Below are positions 10,506 through 20,237 of a stretch of DNA of 64,000 nt, in pieces. This DNA is from Aureobasidium sp. EXF-3400. Taxonomy: Eukaryota; Ascomycota; Dothideomycetes; Dothideales; Saccotheciaceae. Each line of letters starts with the position of its first letter. The stretch's first letter is position 1. The stretch covers positions 1 to 64,000 of the forward strand of contig SWBL01000159.1 of the NCBI GenBank assembly GCA_024195585.1, written 5' to 3'. The notes under the pieces are model-generated. The model saw nothing but the letters and a program-made list of their open reading frames with translations, was not told the DNA's origin and did no database searches. The position numbers and the translations under genes were made by a program.

Positions 10506-11484
10506 ATGCCAGTAAGTCGATCATGGTGTGAATGAAGACGTGCGCTGACGGTCAATCAGCTCATTCTCATATCTGGCTTCCCCTCAAGCGGCAAGACGTA
10601 CCGCAGCGAACAGCTCAAGGAATACTTTGCCCAGAGGATCGCTTCTTCAGAGGATGCGCGCATCTCGAAACTCAAGATCCACCACTTGAACGACCAGAAC
10701 TTGGGACTGGACCGCGACGTCTATGCTGCTGCCAGAAGCGAAAAGGATGCGCGCGCCACTCTTTCTTCGGCCATCAAGCGCGACTTGACGCCAACCTCGA
10801 TCGTCATTGCCGACTCGATGAACTACATCAAGGGCTTCCGCTACCAGATGTTCTGTGAAGCAAAAGCCCAGCGCACTCCAAGCTGTGTCGTGCGTCAAGA
10901 GATATCCCTTCCCCTGAGTCAGTTGTTGACAAGCTACACAGGTCCACATCGGAACGCCCGTCGAAAAGTGTCGCCAACTCAACGAAAAAGCCCTTGCCGA
11001 CGGTACTGGTGGCTACCAGACCGACCTGTTCGAAAACCTCGTCTTCCGCTACGAAGAGCCAAACGGCATGACACGATGGGACTCTCCTCTTTACACGGTC
11101 CCCTACGACGACGAGACACCGCCGCTTGAAGAGCTTTGGGATACACTGGTCGGTGGAAAAGCAAAGGCCGTCAAGCCAAACTCGGCCACAGTCCTGGCTC
11201 CTGCCACCGAGCAAAACTACCTCTACGAGCTGGACAAGACGACGTCGGACATTGTCGCGCAAATCTCGGCCTGGCAGAAGGACCATCCAGGAGAGAGCGG
11301 CGGCGACATTTCTGTCGCTGGTGCTGAGCACGACATTGAATTGCCTGCCAACCCCATCGGTCTGCCGCAACTGCAGCGTCTGCGCAGGCAATTCATCACC
11401 ATGAACCGCACCCACAGCTTGACAAAGGACCGCATCAAGCACTTGTTTGTCGACTACCTCAACGACACTTTCCAGGCAGCATGA
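10506..11484 (+). CDS. KTI12: Elongator-associated protein KTI12
   Basis: Three exons: 10506-10511 (only ATG-CCA), 10560-10889 and 10942-11484, giving 292 residues. The first intron must be removed to place Met-Pro ahead of the conserved Leu-Ile-Leu-Ile-Ser-Gly-Phe-Pro start. A P-loop spans residues 8-15 (Gly-Phe-Pro-Ser-Ser-Gly-Lys-Thr). The second junction rebuilds Val-His-Ile-Gly-Thr-Pro-x-Glu-Lys-Cys, a hallmark of this P-loop NTPase/tRNA-kinase-like family. An Arg-Tyr-Glu-x-Pro-x-x-x-x-Arg-Trp-Asp-x-Pro-Leu motif follows. In yeast the protein binds tRNA and Elongator and is needed for wobble-uridine modification. Length fits the family. Splice sites are canonical (GTAAGT/CAG, GTGCGT/CAG). 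Confidence 0.93.
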
Positions 11485-11826
11485 TCTGTCAAGCACAAGA
11501 CTTGCGAAAAAAACACACACGAACCTCGTTGAAAGGCAACCTGGTCCACCGAGCGCCGCTCATCGAGCAGCGCCCTCAAGAGACGAAAGCTTTGGTCGAG
11601 ACATGCTCTCTGGCTCCCGCATCTACAAGACCTAGCATTGAAGCATGCTGTCCAGCGCCAACCCTTTACATGCACTGTAGCTTACAGCCTATCTGAAAGC
11701 CATGGGCAATGGATCGAGTACTTGGCTCTTTAGAAGCCACGGCCGCTTTTCCATGGCTCAAGGACGTTTCAAGAGCTCTCTCTGAAGAGAAGAAAACTCT
11801 ATGCCGACAGCTGGGCCCGACTCTGG
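11485..11826. other. Intergenic, no gene seen
   Basis: Follows the KTI12 stop. No coding pattern is supported. Confidence 0.55.
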
Positions 11827-12141
11827 CTTTGTTCCATAGACGAACCGCAATGCCACAGACTCTTCGATCGACTGTTCATACATGCCTGTGCAACGTGTAT
11901 ATCCTTCACGCATTCTAAACCTCGAGACATGCTCCCACACAACCGCTCGAGGCGTCTATCGACATGGCATCGCTGGCCAAAACAGTACATTGTTCGCATA
12001 CAAAGCTGGCTTCTTTGTTACATTGTCCATTGTTGTCACCTTTCAAGCACCATACATCAATGCCATGCAACCTCTATCAGCTTTGTTCGGACCCGTCGCT
12101 TTCTTTCATCACAAAGTCGGTCCTTGTTTTCTGGTCTTTGT
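11827..12141. promoter_or_regulatory. Cluster of HMG-type core sites upstream of the HMG-box gene
   Basis: The core CTTTGT or its complement ACAAAG occurs at 11827, 12013, 12081, 12111 and 12136, in both orientations, within the 490 bp before the HMG-box gene. The site at 12011-12020 (ttctttgtta) matches nine of ten bases of the fission-yeast Ste11 TR-box (TTCTTTGTTY). Chance expectation for this hexamer on both strands over 490 bp is well below one. A role in autoregulation is an inference. Confidence 0.45.
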
Positions 12142-12316
12142 CAACGAACCTTAAGACAACGTTGAACCATGTCTTGCAAGTGTACAAATAGCCTCCTAAG
12201 GCTCGTCAATACACTGATCACACACACGCACATCTTCACTACCAAAAACACAACAGAGCAGCTCTCCATCTTGTTTCTTCGACTCACATACAAAATCACC
12301 AAATAAACACAACAAG

Positions 12317-13498
12317 ATGTCTGACTTGCTTGAAAACTTCTCCATTGAGGACTTGTTGACTCCGACTGCCGAGCAGAGCTCGAGCACCATCAGTCTGCCT
12401 GACCTTGATCTCTCCAACACCGACTATGACTTTGAGTTTTCCGACCTTCCTGACATCCCTGATGACTTGTCCATTCCCTCGATTGATTCTTCTGTCTCTT
12501 CCTATTTTGATTCATCCTTCAATGCGGACACTGGTCTCTTCAACAACTCTGGCTCTACCTTCAACAGCTTTGCCTCGTCTAACATTGGTCAGTTCACTCC
12601 TCAACCATTCATGCCCATGTACCCTCCTCAGTACCCGATCCCTACTACTGCTTTTGGATATCAGCCTCCTCCTGGTTTCATGTTGGTTCCTGCTCCTAAC
12701 CTCTACGCTCAACAACCCACAATGATGCAGCCTCCTTTCCAAATGCCCATGCAGAACCCTAGCTTCACCTTCGCTCCTGCTCCTGATGCACCTGCTTTCC
12801 CAAGCTTTGATCTTGAGGCTGAGCCAACGTCTGGCGTTTCTGTCTCAACTCCTGTCAGGAGGTCTCGCAGAACTGCTGGCAAGAATACTTCTTATGATGA
12901 CTCTCCTTGTCCTTCGCCCACTCCTGTCACTCCTGTCAAACGTCAAAAAATCTCTCGTCCTAAGAAGGCTGAGAAACCTAAGATTGAGAACCCCGCTTTT
13001 GAGCTCGCTGCACCGATGAGTGTTCTTACTGCTGATAGTGATCTGCCTATCAAAAATATGCTAGCCTTTGCCTATAGATCTGACGCTCTCAGACTTGGTG
13101 AAGCCAAACAGGCCGGCAAGATCCTCAGATGCCTCAACTCATTTATGTGCTATCGCGCTGCTTATGCTGATCGTATCAAACAATGGGCCTCTGAAGACAA
13201 CTACCAGACAGTTTCTAGGATTGCTGGTGCCAGCTGGAAGCTTGAGCCTGACGACGTTCGCAATTTCTACATCCAATGTGCTGAACTCGACAGAGCCAAT
13301 CATCGCAAGGCTTTTCCTTCCTACAAATTCGACCCTAAAAAGAAACCCACATCTAAGAAGACTTCCCGCTCTGCTCGCAGCCCCTCTCCTGATGAGAGTG
13401 ATGATGAGCCTACCCCTAAACCTAACAAGATGAGGAAGCTCGCTCCTCGCATCTGCCCCTCTCCTCCTTCAAAGTACAACCTTCGCCGTAGATCGTAG
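12317..13498 (+). CDS. HMG-box (MATA_HMG-like) transcription factor
   Basis: 393 residues, one exon, ATG at 12317 after an A-rich leader. Residues 1-190 are acidic, then Gln/Pro/Met/Phe-rich, as in activation domains. A basic Arg/Lys tract with Pro and Ser (about 175-235) may be a nuclear localisation signal. The HMG box is at about 268-341: Leu-Asn-Ser-Phe-Met-x-Tyr-Arg near its start, a central Gly-Ala-Ser-Trp, and a C-terminal Phe-Pro-Ser-Tyr-Lys-Phe-Asp-Pro-Lys-Lys that matches the basic tail of mating-type HMG boxes. It ends in a Ser/Pro-rich basic tail. None of the usual MAT flanks (APN2, SLA2, COX13) lies nearby, so this is probably not the MAT locus itself but a mating- or development-type HMG regulator. 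Its own promoter and the next one contain HMG core sites. Confidence 0.8.
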   Translation: MSDLLENFSIEDLLTPTAEQSSSTISLPDLDLSNTDYDFEFSDLPDIPDDLSIPSIDSSVSSYFDSSFNADTGLFNNSGSTFNSFASSNIGQFTPQPFMPMYPPQYPIPTTAFGYQPPPGFMLVPAPNLYAQQPTMMQPPFQMPMQNPSFTFAPAPDAPAFPSFDLEAEPTSGVSVSTPVRRSRRTAGKNTSYDDSPCPSPTPVTPVKRQKISRPKKAEKPKIENPAFELAAPMSVLTADSDLPIKNMLAFAYRSDALRLGEAKQAGKILRCLNSFMCYRAAYADRIKQWASEDNYQTVSRIAGASWKLEPDDVRNFYIQCAELDRANHRKAFPSYKFDPKKKPTSKKTSRSARSPSPDESDDEPTPKPNKMRKLAPRICPSPPSKYNLRRRS

Positions 13499-13799
13499 GT
13501 AAGTCTCACCTTCCCCCATACAAGAATTGCCCTCAAGACAGGCCGGCCCTGCAACCTCTCATTTGGTAGGTCTTTTGCTGCACTGTTTCAAGGCGTTCTT
13601 GATCATCTCTATGTATGTGTGTGTCATCAATAATAATTTTTTTTTGTCCATCAACTGATCTTTCCATCCATTCTTATTCGTGACTGCTGCCAATGACGTG
13701 AACTCTTGCCTACCTCAGCTTCAACTGAGCAGTTGTCTCAATTTCAAACCTCGGCGTTGCCGATTGGACTCTAGATGAATCCCAGCCATATCGAGACAT
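13499..13799. other. Intergenic, 3' region of the HMG-box gene
   Basis: Contains a short TG run and a T tract near 13615-13648. No gene is seen. Confidence 0.6.
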
Positions 13800-14033
13800 C
13801 TTTGTCCTCATCGCGTGGTCGCCAATACATCATTTGAGATGTATATCAGTCATCTCCACGTGGGTCGGGACTGCCACGAGTTCCGACAAAGAACCGATCG
13901 AGTATAGGACAAAGACACAAGCGAGCAAATCACACTGACATTACAAATTTAGAACAAAGACTCCACGTGCTCTGAGGAAGCGAACCATGTTCACTAACAA
14001 AGACATTTCAGGTACCAAGACATCACGACAAAG
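13800..14033. promoter_or_regulatory. Array of ACAAAG sites upstream of the CxxC gene
   Basis: ACAAAG occurs at 13886, 13909, 13954, 13997 and 14028, all on the plus strand, and CTTTGT at 13800. Two copies are AACAAAGAC, close to the complement of the Ste11 TR-box. Two CACGTG E-box-like palindromes (13856-13863 as CCACGTGG, and 13964-13969) are interspersed. The region is 340-570 bp upstream of the ATG at 14371 and directly follows the HMG-box gene. Binding by the neighbouring HMG protein is an inference. Confidence 0.45.
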
Positions 14034-14370
14034 AGACTGCCGAGGCAGTTTTGCGACAAGATGTCTCGCTAGCTATCCGAGGACATACTGAGCAGTTTTC
14101 AAATCTTGTCTCACTTCGTGTCAAATCTGCGACATTCATTGTTGACTCTGTCAATGGCTGTGAGGTAGGGTTTAAAGTATGTGCATCACCTGCAGCGATG
14201 CGAGATCATCACTTTCTGCGAGTAATTCGAGTCGTTGACGCTTCATCACTTGTGCTTCCACCACCTCATCTCTTCTTGTCACGGACTGGATCTTTGACAT
14301 AAGAACTATTCACCTCACACGAAGCAAGACATATCCTTGAAGCCGGCCTTCTTCACAACCTTCTGGAAAG

Positions 14371-15564
14371 ATGCCTGCAAAGATCAACGTATCGGCTGTG
14401 CCATTCCGATCTTCTCGTCTCGCAGTTCCTCCTTCACCTTTTTCTCCGGCAGAACCTATCACTCCAGCTCCTCTCAAACGAACGTATTCCGCCACTGCCG
14501 ATATTGATCTGATTCAGTACCTGCCGCCTCCTACCAGACAACCCATGAAATGGCTCTGGGCTTGTCATATTTGTCATCGTCAGTACAATCTCTCTGTCAC
14601 TCGCCGCTGTCTTGATGATGGCCATTACTTTTGTGCTGGCACATCTGTTGTTCGCTCGCGCAAAGACGGCACCAAAAAGCTTCGTCGCCACAAAGCGTGT
14701 GCCTCAGAATTCGACTATGCTGGCTGGAAAGACTGGGGCGTCTGGAAACGCAACCTTCTCACTTTGACCGAGCAACAAAGAGAGCGCAACAGTCCTTGCG
14801 ATAGCGTCTTTGATGATGACTCTGAAGACGAGCTGGAGGAGATCACCACCACCGCATCTGTTGTTTCTCCCATCACTGCTGGTGTCTCTGACCACACTTC
14901 TTCCTGGCGCAATGCCAAACCTCTCTCTCCAGTCAAGGACTGCTGGAACCGCTGCGACTACCCCTCTGAATGCCGCTGGGGCAAACAATTCGGCGTCGAC
15001 ACACCTCTCCAATCCACTTTCCCGACTCTAGATCGCGTTCCCAGTGTTCCCAACCCCAACAACAATGACTCTACAGATCTCATGGATGTAGACATGGAGG
15101 ATGCACCAACTTCCCCCACTACAACACTTCCAAAAACACACTTCAGCGATATTCTGACTGCAGAACATCAACAAGTGGTCGCCGAAACCATCGATGGGGT
15201 TGACATTGAAGAAAGTCTTTCGCGTAATACACCCCATATTGCATCTACACCTGCATTAGCAGATCTTGCGGGTTTGGTGACCAGAGCTCAACGTCGACAT
15301 TCGAGGTCTGAAATCCCTGCTTCACCTTTGGCAGAGACTAAAAGGGTTACGAGGAGTTCGTCGAGGGATAGTTTGAGAAGGGCTGTTGAGGGTGGCATCG
15401 GTGTTCTTGCGGGGATTGTTGGGGGATGGAGGAGTTATAGTGCTCCTCCTGTGGGCAGGAAGAAAGAGGAGCATGGGGATGTGGATGAGGATGTGGATAT
15501 GGTGGATGTGGAGTTGAGTGCAAGTGGAAGTAGCGGACGTGGCAGAAGGAAGAGTTTGGGATGA
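14371..15564 (+). CDS. Fungal cysteine/zinc-motif protein
   Basis: 397 residues, single exon. A conserved core at residues 60-110 contains Trp-x-Trp-x-Cys-His-x-Cys (Cys65, Cys68), Cys80, Cys88 and a His-x-Ala-Cys followed by Ser-Glu-Phe-Asp-Tyr-Ala-Gly-Trp, consistent with a zinc-binding module. A second conserved patch (Asp-Tyr-Pro-Ser-Glu-Cys-Arg-Trp-Gly, about 190-205) follows an acidic stretch. The remainder is low complexity and ends in a basic tail. Similar proteins are widespread in Pezizomycotina but uncharacterised. It is preceded by an unusual array of ACAAAG sites, so it may be a target of the adjacent HMG-box factor. Confidence 0.75.
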   Translation: MPAKINVSAVPFRSSRLAVPPSPFSPAEPITPAPLKRTYSATADIDLIQYLPPPTRQPMKWLWACHICHRQYNLSVTRRCLDDGHYFCAGTSVVRSRKDGTKKLRRHKACASEFDYAGWKDWGVWKRNLLTLTEQQRERNSPCDSVFDDDSEDELEEITTTASVVSPITAGVSDHTSSWRNAKPLSPVKDCWNRCDYPSECRWGKQFGVDTPLQSTFPTLDRVPSVPNPNNNDSTDLMDVDMEDAPTSPTTTLPKTHFSDILTAEHQQVVAETIDGVDIEESLSRNTPHIASTPALADLAGLVTRAQRRHSRSEIPASPLAETKRVTRSSSRDSLRRAVEGGIGVLAGIVGGWRSYSAPPVGRKKEEHGDVDEDVDMVDVELSASGSSGRGRRKSLG

Positions 15565-16082
15565 TGGGTTTTGTGGAGTTTGTGTATCTTGTATCTTGAT
15601 GATTGTAAAGAGTTCTCGAATTTCCTCTTATTGCTGCCTCCACTCGAACAAGTTTTGGGAATAAACGGCCAACTCTGAAGAGAGCGAGGTCACTTCTTCT
15701 GCTCATAATGCTCAGATGGGTAGAATCAATGGTGTGTGTGTGTGTTATGCTGCTGAAGATTCGAGGCTCGATCCACGACTTCCTCTTGGGATTTTCACAC
15801 TTTTGATCTGATGAAGCAAGCTGGCTCTTGCTGATTTTTCACGCAACTGAAAGCTGCAAAAACAATGGGGCATAATCACTTGTTCTGGAATTTTTTTTGA
15901 GAAGATATCCGAACACGGATGCATTAGTTAACAACAGACAAAAGAAAACAAGGAATAAAGTGAGAAGATAAGAAAAAAAAAGAATGAAAAGAAGATAAGA
16001 ACGCCCTTTGACACATGTTGTCGGCTCATCTGGCCATGCATTCTCGCCCTCGTATCAGCATACATCAATTGCAACTCTATTT
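15565..16082. other. Convergent intergenic region
   Basis: The region holds a GT-repeat near 15731-15743 and A-rich tracts near 15955-15995. It lies between two 3' ends. No gene is seen. Confidence 0.6.
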
Positions 16083-16817
16083 CTAGAGAAGCACAGCAAA
16101 TCCGGCAGCAGCAACTGCAACGAACGATGCAAAGACACCACTGATGCTGAAGCTTGAGGCAGCACCGGTGAAGGTAACCGGGCTGGTCGAGGCAGCTGCA
16201 GGACTGCTTGGTGAAGCGGCAGTCGAGAGCTTGCATTGAGGTCCAGGACAAGGAACAGGGGTGGCAGCAGATGAGCCGTTTCCAGCGGCAGCAGGAGTAG
16301 TAGCAGGACCTTCAGCAAGTGCATTACCACCAGTAGGGGCTTGGATCTGGCCATCCGAGATCTGGGTGACAGGTTGAGGGTTGCCAGTGGGTGCTTGGAT
16401 CTGGCCATCGCTGATCTGAGTGACGACGTTGCCAGCAGGGGCATTGGCAGGCTGAGAAGGAGAGCTTCCTGAGGTGCCAGGTGTGCCAGGGCTGCCATTT
16501 CCTCCGTTGCCGCCGTTTCCACCATTACCTCCATTTCCTCCGTTACCTCCTGGGCCGGAATCGCCTCCATTTCCTCCGTTGCCACCGTTGCCTCCGTTAC
16601 CACCATTTCCTCCGGGGCCAGAGTCACCTCCGTTACCCCCATTTCCGCCATTGCCACCAGGGCTTGAATCGCCGGGGCTTGAGGAACCGCCATTTCCTCC
16701 ATTTCCTCCATTACCTCCATTGCCACCGTTTCCTCCGGGGCCTGCTGAACCACCGTTGCCACCATTTCCGCCATTACCGCCGTTGCCTCCATTGCCACCA
16801 GGACCAGAAGAGCCGGC
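16083..16817 (-). CDS. PIR-type, GPI-anchored cell-wall protein, 5' end missing
   Basis: Read on the minus strand to a TAG at 16083-16085. The visible part begins with about 105 residues of Gly-Gly-Asn repeats broken by Ser-Pro-Gly and Asp-Ser-Gly-Pro-Gly. Two copies of a [12 protein letters not shown] motif follow, close to the Gln-Ile-x-Asp-Gly-Gln-Ile-Gln repeat of covalently linked PIR wall proteins. Then come a Pro-Cys-Pro-Gly-Pro-Gln-Cys segment, a Ser/Thr/Ala stretch and a hydrophobic C-terminus typical of GPI-anchor signals. No signal peptide or start codon is found: an in-frame TGA lies just upstream (about 16853), and beyond about 16817 the DNA is wetA-like on the other strand. Either an exon lies elsewhere behind an unseen intron, or the gene is truncated at a rearrangement or assembly joint. 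Confidence 0.7.
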   Translation of the reverse strand, partial: AGSSGPGGNGGNGGNGGNGGNGGSAGPGGNGGNGGNGGNGGNGGSSSPGDSSPGGNGGNGGNGGDSGPGGNGGNGGNGGNGGNGGDSGPGGNGGNGGNGGNGGNGGNGSPGTPGTSGSSPSQPANAPAGNVVTQISDGQIQAPTGNPQPVTQISDGQIQAPTGGNALAEGPATTPAAAGNGSSAATPVPCPGPQCKLSTAASPSSPAAASTSPVTFTGAASSFSISGVFASFVAVAAAGFAVLL

Positions 16818-18036
16818 GGACTTCCTTAGCCTTGGTGGATTCCCCAGTCCTCACATCTCGACTGTTCCATCTTCGCCTTCTGTTGAAGCAGCGGCCAGGC
16901 GCCGGAAAGCAATCAAATACCAACAAGAACGCTCTACAAGGACTCCTGAAAGACCTGTTGGCGTGACGAAAACATATCGCGCGTCTAGCAAGTCGCCCAG
17001 GATGATGTCACCATCGCGTTACAGGGCAGGCGCCCAAGACGCCTGGATCGAGAGCATTTACCAAACACCCAGCAGAATGACCAGCATGGACCTGCCTGTC
17101 AGAAGCATGCCATTGACTCCTCCCTCAAGTGGAAGAAGCAAACCTGCAGTTGGACTTGGCTTCCAAGGATGGAGTGACCTTGACGCCTCACCCATGCAAC
17201 CATTCTCAAACTTTACCGAGCAAAGACCTGCCTTCTCAAGTCCCTTCGAGCAACAAAGTCTGCCTAGACAACTCTACAGTCCCGAAGCCTCTCCCCTCAC
17301 CAGCCCCAGCGTTGAACGCGGAGCCCTCTTCGCCCAAGAACCCACCGTTTTCCGCGATGTCTACTACGAACAACCCTCAACCACAGACTGCTACAACAAA
17401 TCCGCCTGGAGCGCAAACTCCTTCGGAGCAGAAGATATTTACGAGCCTTCTCCAACATTCAGCCCTTGGTTGGCGAGTGAGAAGAAAGAAGCAGAGTATC
17501 AAGCCTCCCTCAACAATTTTCAAGTCCACAATAGTTTGTTGCCAGCGAATTATAACGATCCCACTTTGGCTCCTGCTTATGCGGAAGAGTCATTGGCAGG
17601 TCTGGATGTAGCGGCGGCGGTTATGCCCTACTATACCACAGATGCCTATCTCGCTACCACAAGAAGAGAATCACGCACACCCTCGCCACCAAGGAATCGC
17701 ATTGGAAAACGCAACTCGTCTTCAAAACCCCACAGTCGCAAATCCAGCTCGGATTACAAGGCCTCCAAAGCGAGCAAAGCTGGCGGTTTCGTAAACTACA
17801 CACCCTCAGACAGCGAGAAACTGCTCACGGGTGTCGCACCGTCGGGAAGCAGCAAGACCAAAGCCAGACGTGAAAGAGAAGCTGCAGAGCGTTGGAGAAG
17901 GTTCAGCCAGGCTGCTGCAAAGGCTGTCGCTGAAGCAGGCGGCGCATTGCCTGAAATGGCACCAGTTGCCAACATGTTGCCTCCGCACACCGACTTGGTG
18001 GATACCGAAGCAGGAAGAAGTTTTACTAGAGTATGA
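16815..18036 (+). CDS. wetA: WetA-like developmental regulator, 5' end missing
   Basis: About 406 residues of open frame, from Asp-Phe-Leu-Ser-Leu-Gly-Gly to a stop at 18036. WetA controls late conidial (spore) wall maturation in ascomycetes. Family-type features are His-Ile-Ser-Thr-Val-Pro-Ser-Ser-Pro, a basic Arg-Arg-Arg-Lys patch, Met-Met-Ser-Pro-Ser-x-Tyr-Arg-Ala-Gly, and the conserved C-terminal block near 17785-17940 (Gly-Phe-Val-Asn-Tyr-Thr-Pro-x-[16 protein letters not shown]). The N-terminal portion expected in WetA is absent. The frame stays open leftwards only because it reads the antisense of a Gly-rich repeat as Pro-rich, and there is no ATG there (the first candidate is a GTG at 16474). 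The assignment rests on recalled family motifs, not an alignment. Confidence 0.65.
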
Positions 18037-18152
18037 GAGCATGGAAGGAGTAATGGCAAGAACGCAACTGTCAAATTTCCCTCAGTATATAATCTTCTAT
18101 ATCCGCTCTCAGAATTAATTTTGTCGAACAACTTATATTTGTGATCCTTTTC

Positions 18153-19638
18153 TCAAAAATAGTCAGCTTTGCCTGCAAGAGTGATTGTGCCATTGCTCAA
18201 CTGACATTCCCGAGCCGAGAAGCGGACTTGTGCTGCTCCCACATCGAACACAGTGAGGACGTTTCTCATGAACGTGTCTCCAATGATTACCATGCCTGCA
18301 CCGACATCTTGAACACCCGTAACACAGAAGCCTTCTCCAGTGTCGATGATCAAGTCGAGAGGATTGATGTAAAAGACCTTCTTCGAGATAGTGACGCCGA
18401 AAAGTGGAACAGTGGCATTGCAAGCGACTGTGTACAAGCCATAGGACGAGCTGAAAACAGCAGGAGGGCTGAACGCCGCAGCCAGAGCAGCAGCGACATC
18501 GGTGGGTGCATAAATTAAACTCGTTCCCGAGTCAACGATGACATTGTAAGTGGGTGCACCCAGCAAAGGTGTCTTTCTCGGATTTCCGGTCATTGCGACA
18601 TCGAAACTTGCGTTCCAGTTTTTGCTCACTGCCCAGCCGTCTACCTGGATGGCGTAGAATTGATACTCGGGCTGGCCTGTCGTTGAATCGACGCCGACAA
18701 CAGAGATATTCGCTGCAGCCCAGAACTTTCCGTGGGGAACATTGGAGATACCGCCTACAGCTAGAACTCCACCTGCTGATTGAGCACTCTGGGTGGTATC
18801 GCGGTCAAGAGCGATGCTGAAAATTGGGGCGGTGATGTTTTGGGCGAACATGCTTGTGAGAAGAGGATCGTAAGGGATGTTCAGACCTGCAATGTCCGCA
18901 TCTGGGTCGCTACCGCTGTATTGATTTGTCAAAGATACATAGGCGAGGCCAACCAAACCAGAAGATGTGCCATCGCCGTACCAGCCAGCCACAGTAACAA
19001 GACCCATGGTTTGGTTCTCAACTGTGAGACCAGCAAACGTCAAGTCCTCGGTAATGATTTCGCCATTGAGACGTTCTCCATCAGCATAAGAAATGTTGAA
19101 GTTGCGATTGGGGATCTGCTGGGCTGTGGAAGACAAGGAGTAGGTAGGTCCAAAAGCACATTCTGCCTCGTCAATTACTTCGGAATCAGTTGGGTCGACG
19201 CAGGTGAATTGATTGTTGACAAGCCAAGTGTCGCTGCTTCCTGTGTCGATGACTACGTCAAAGGTCTCACCACCTGCATCAAGAGATGCGAGAAAGACAC
19301 TTCCTGCACCAACGGAGAGAAGGTCTGTTGTTCCGTTCTGCGGCTTGGTCAATACCTGTCTGTGACTCGATATGTTGCTGAGAAGAGCTTACTTGAAGCC
19401 GGGAGAAAACACCATCTACATGTCTGCCGGACCTGATGGCTTGAAGGTAACCAGCGCTCAAAGAATTTGTCTTCGTGTTTGCTCGTGCAAGCGAGATAGT
19501 ATGTCCAGTAATTCTGTTCGGGCTCGGTCTTTGAACAGCAACTAGTCGACGCGGTTGATTGACTCTGAATTCAAAGTTGTCTCGGGCGGCTATAGGAACA
19601 GTAAGAGCTGCAAGAGCAGCGACTTCAATGAAACGCAT
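18153..19638 (-). CDS. Secreted pepsin-like aspartic protease (A1)
   Basis: Exon 1 (19638-19393, 82 codons) and exon 2 (19355-18153) give 482 residues. The intron (GTAAGC...GACAG) is only 37 nt, but it is required to join the signal peptide and pro-region to the catalytic domain in phase. Signal peptide: about residues 1-19. The pro-segment runs to about residue 90. The two catalytic aspartates are Asp119 in Asp-Thr-Gly-Ser-Ser and Asp357 in Asp-Ser-Gly-Thr-Ser. Several Asn-x-Ser/Thr sites are present. The C-terminus lacks a hydrophobic GPI signal, so a secreted enzyme is expected. Reading exon 2 alone would start at a TTG and lack secretion. Confidence 0.9.
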
Positions 19639-20237
19639 TTTCGGTGGTCGAAAGAATGGCAAGACTCTGCTTAAGAGCAAGAGTCAAGAAGATGAATGGA
19701 TGAATGATCGGAAAAGAATGTAGTAACGATTGGCTGTCCTTAGTCAAAACAGACGAAGCAACAGGCTTCGCGAAGGAAAGGAAGCCAGCGAAGGAAGGTT
19801 GCGCCTGCTGTGTTTTTGTCAAATGTTGTACGCCGAGGGCCAAACACAATCAGATGCAGTATGTGTGTGTTCGGTCACATCCCTTGCCTGGTGTGAATTG
19901 CGCCGCACATTCCTCTTGCAGTCCACCCACTATGTTCTCTTTTCTGGGCATTTGGGCATCTGGGCATCGACACCAACAACGAGTCATTCCTGAAAGCGAA
20001 ATAAACAATTATAGCAAGGCTTTTGTCATCATTCTAGAGCGGTCAAGTTCGGGAAATCTTCGATGCATACCACAAAGCAAGTCTATATAAACCTCTGATT
20101 TTCGTACACGCTCACCCACATCTTAGCGCCAACGCCCATTGTAATCACCAACGTATGGTTTTGCTTCCTTTGGTTTTCATTGCAAAGCCGTAACACTTCT
20201 AACGCCCATATCCAACACGTTATCATGTTTCACTAAT
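19639..20237. other. Intergenic, no gene seen
   Basis: Upstream DNA of the protease gene and 3' region of the small secreted protein gene. No supported coding frame. Confidence 0.6.

Noticed and set aside
12317..15564. Mating-type locus
   Set aside because: An HMG box is present, but APN2, SLA2, COX13 and an alpha-box gene are all absent from the window.
16055..16798. Minus-strand frame rich in Met, Glu, Ala and Thr
   Set aside because: It is an off-frame shadow of the Gly-rich repeat; the correct minus frame gives PIR motifs and a GPI tail.
16474..16814. Pro-rich N-terminal extension (Pro-Phe-Pro-Pro-Leu repeats) of the WetA-like frame
   Set aside because: It is the antisense of a Gly-Gly-Asn coding repeat, starts only at a GTG, and has no relation to WetA N-termini.
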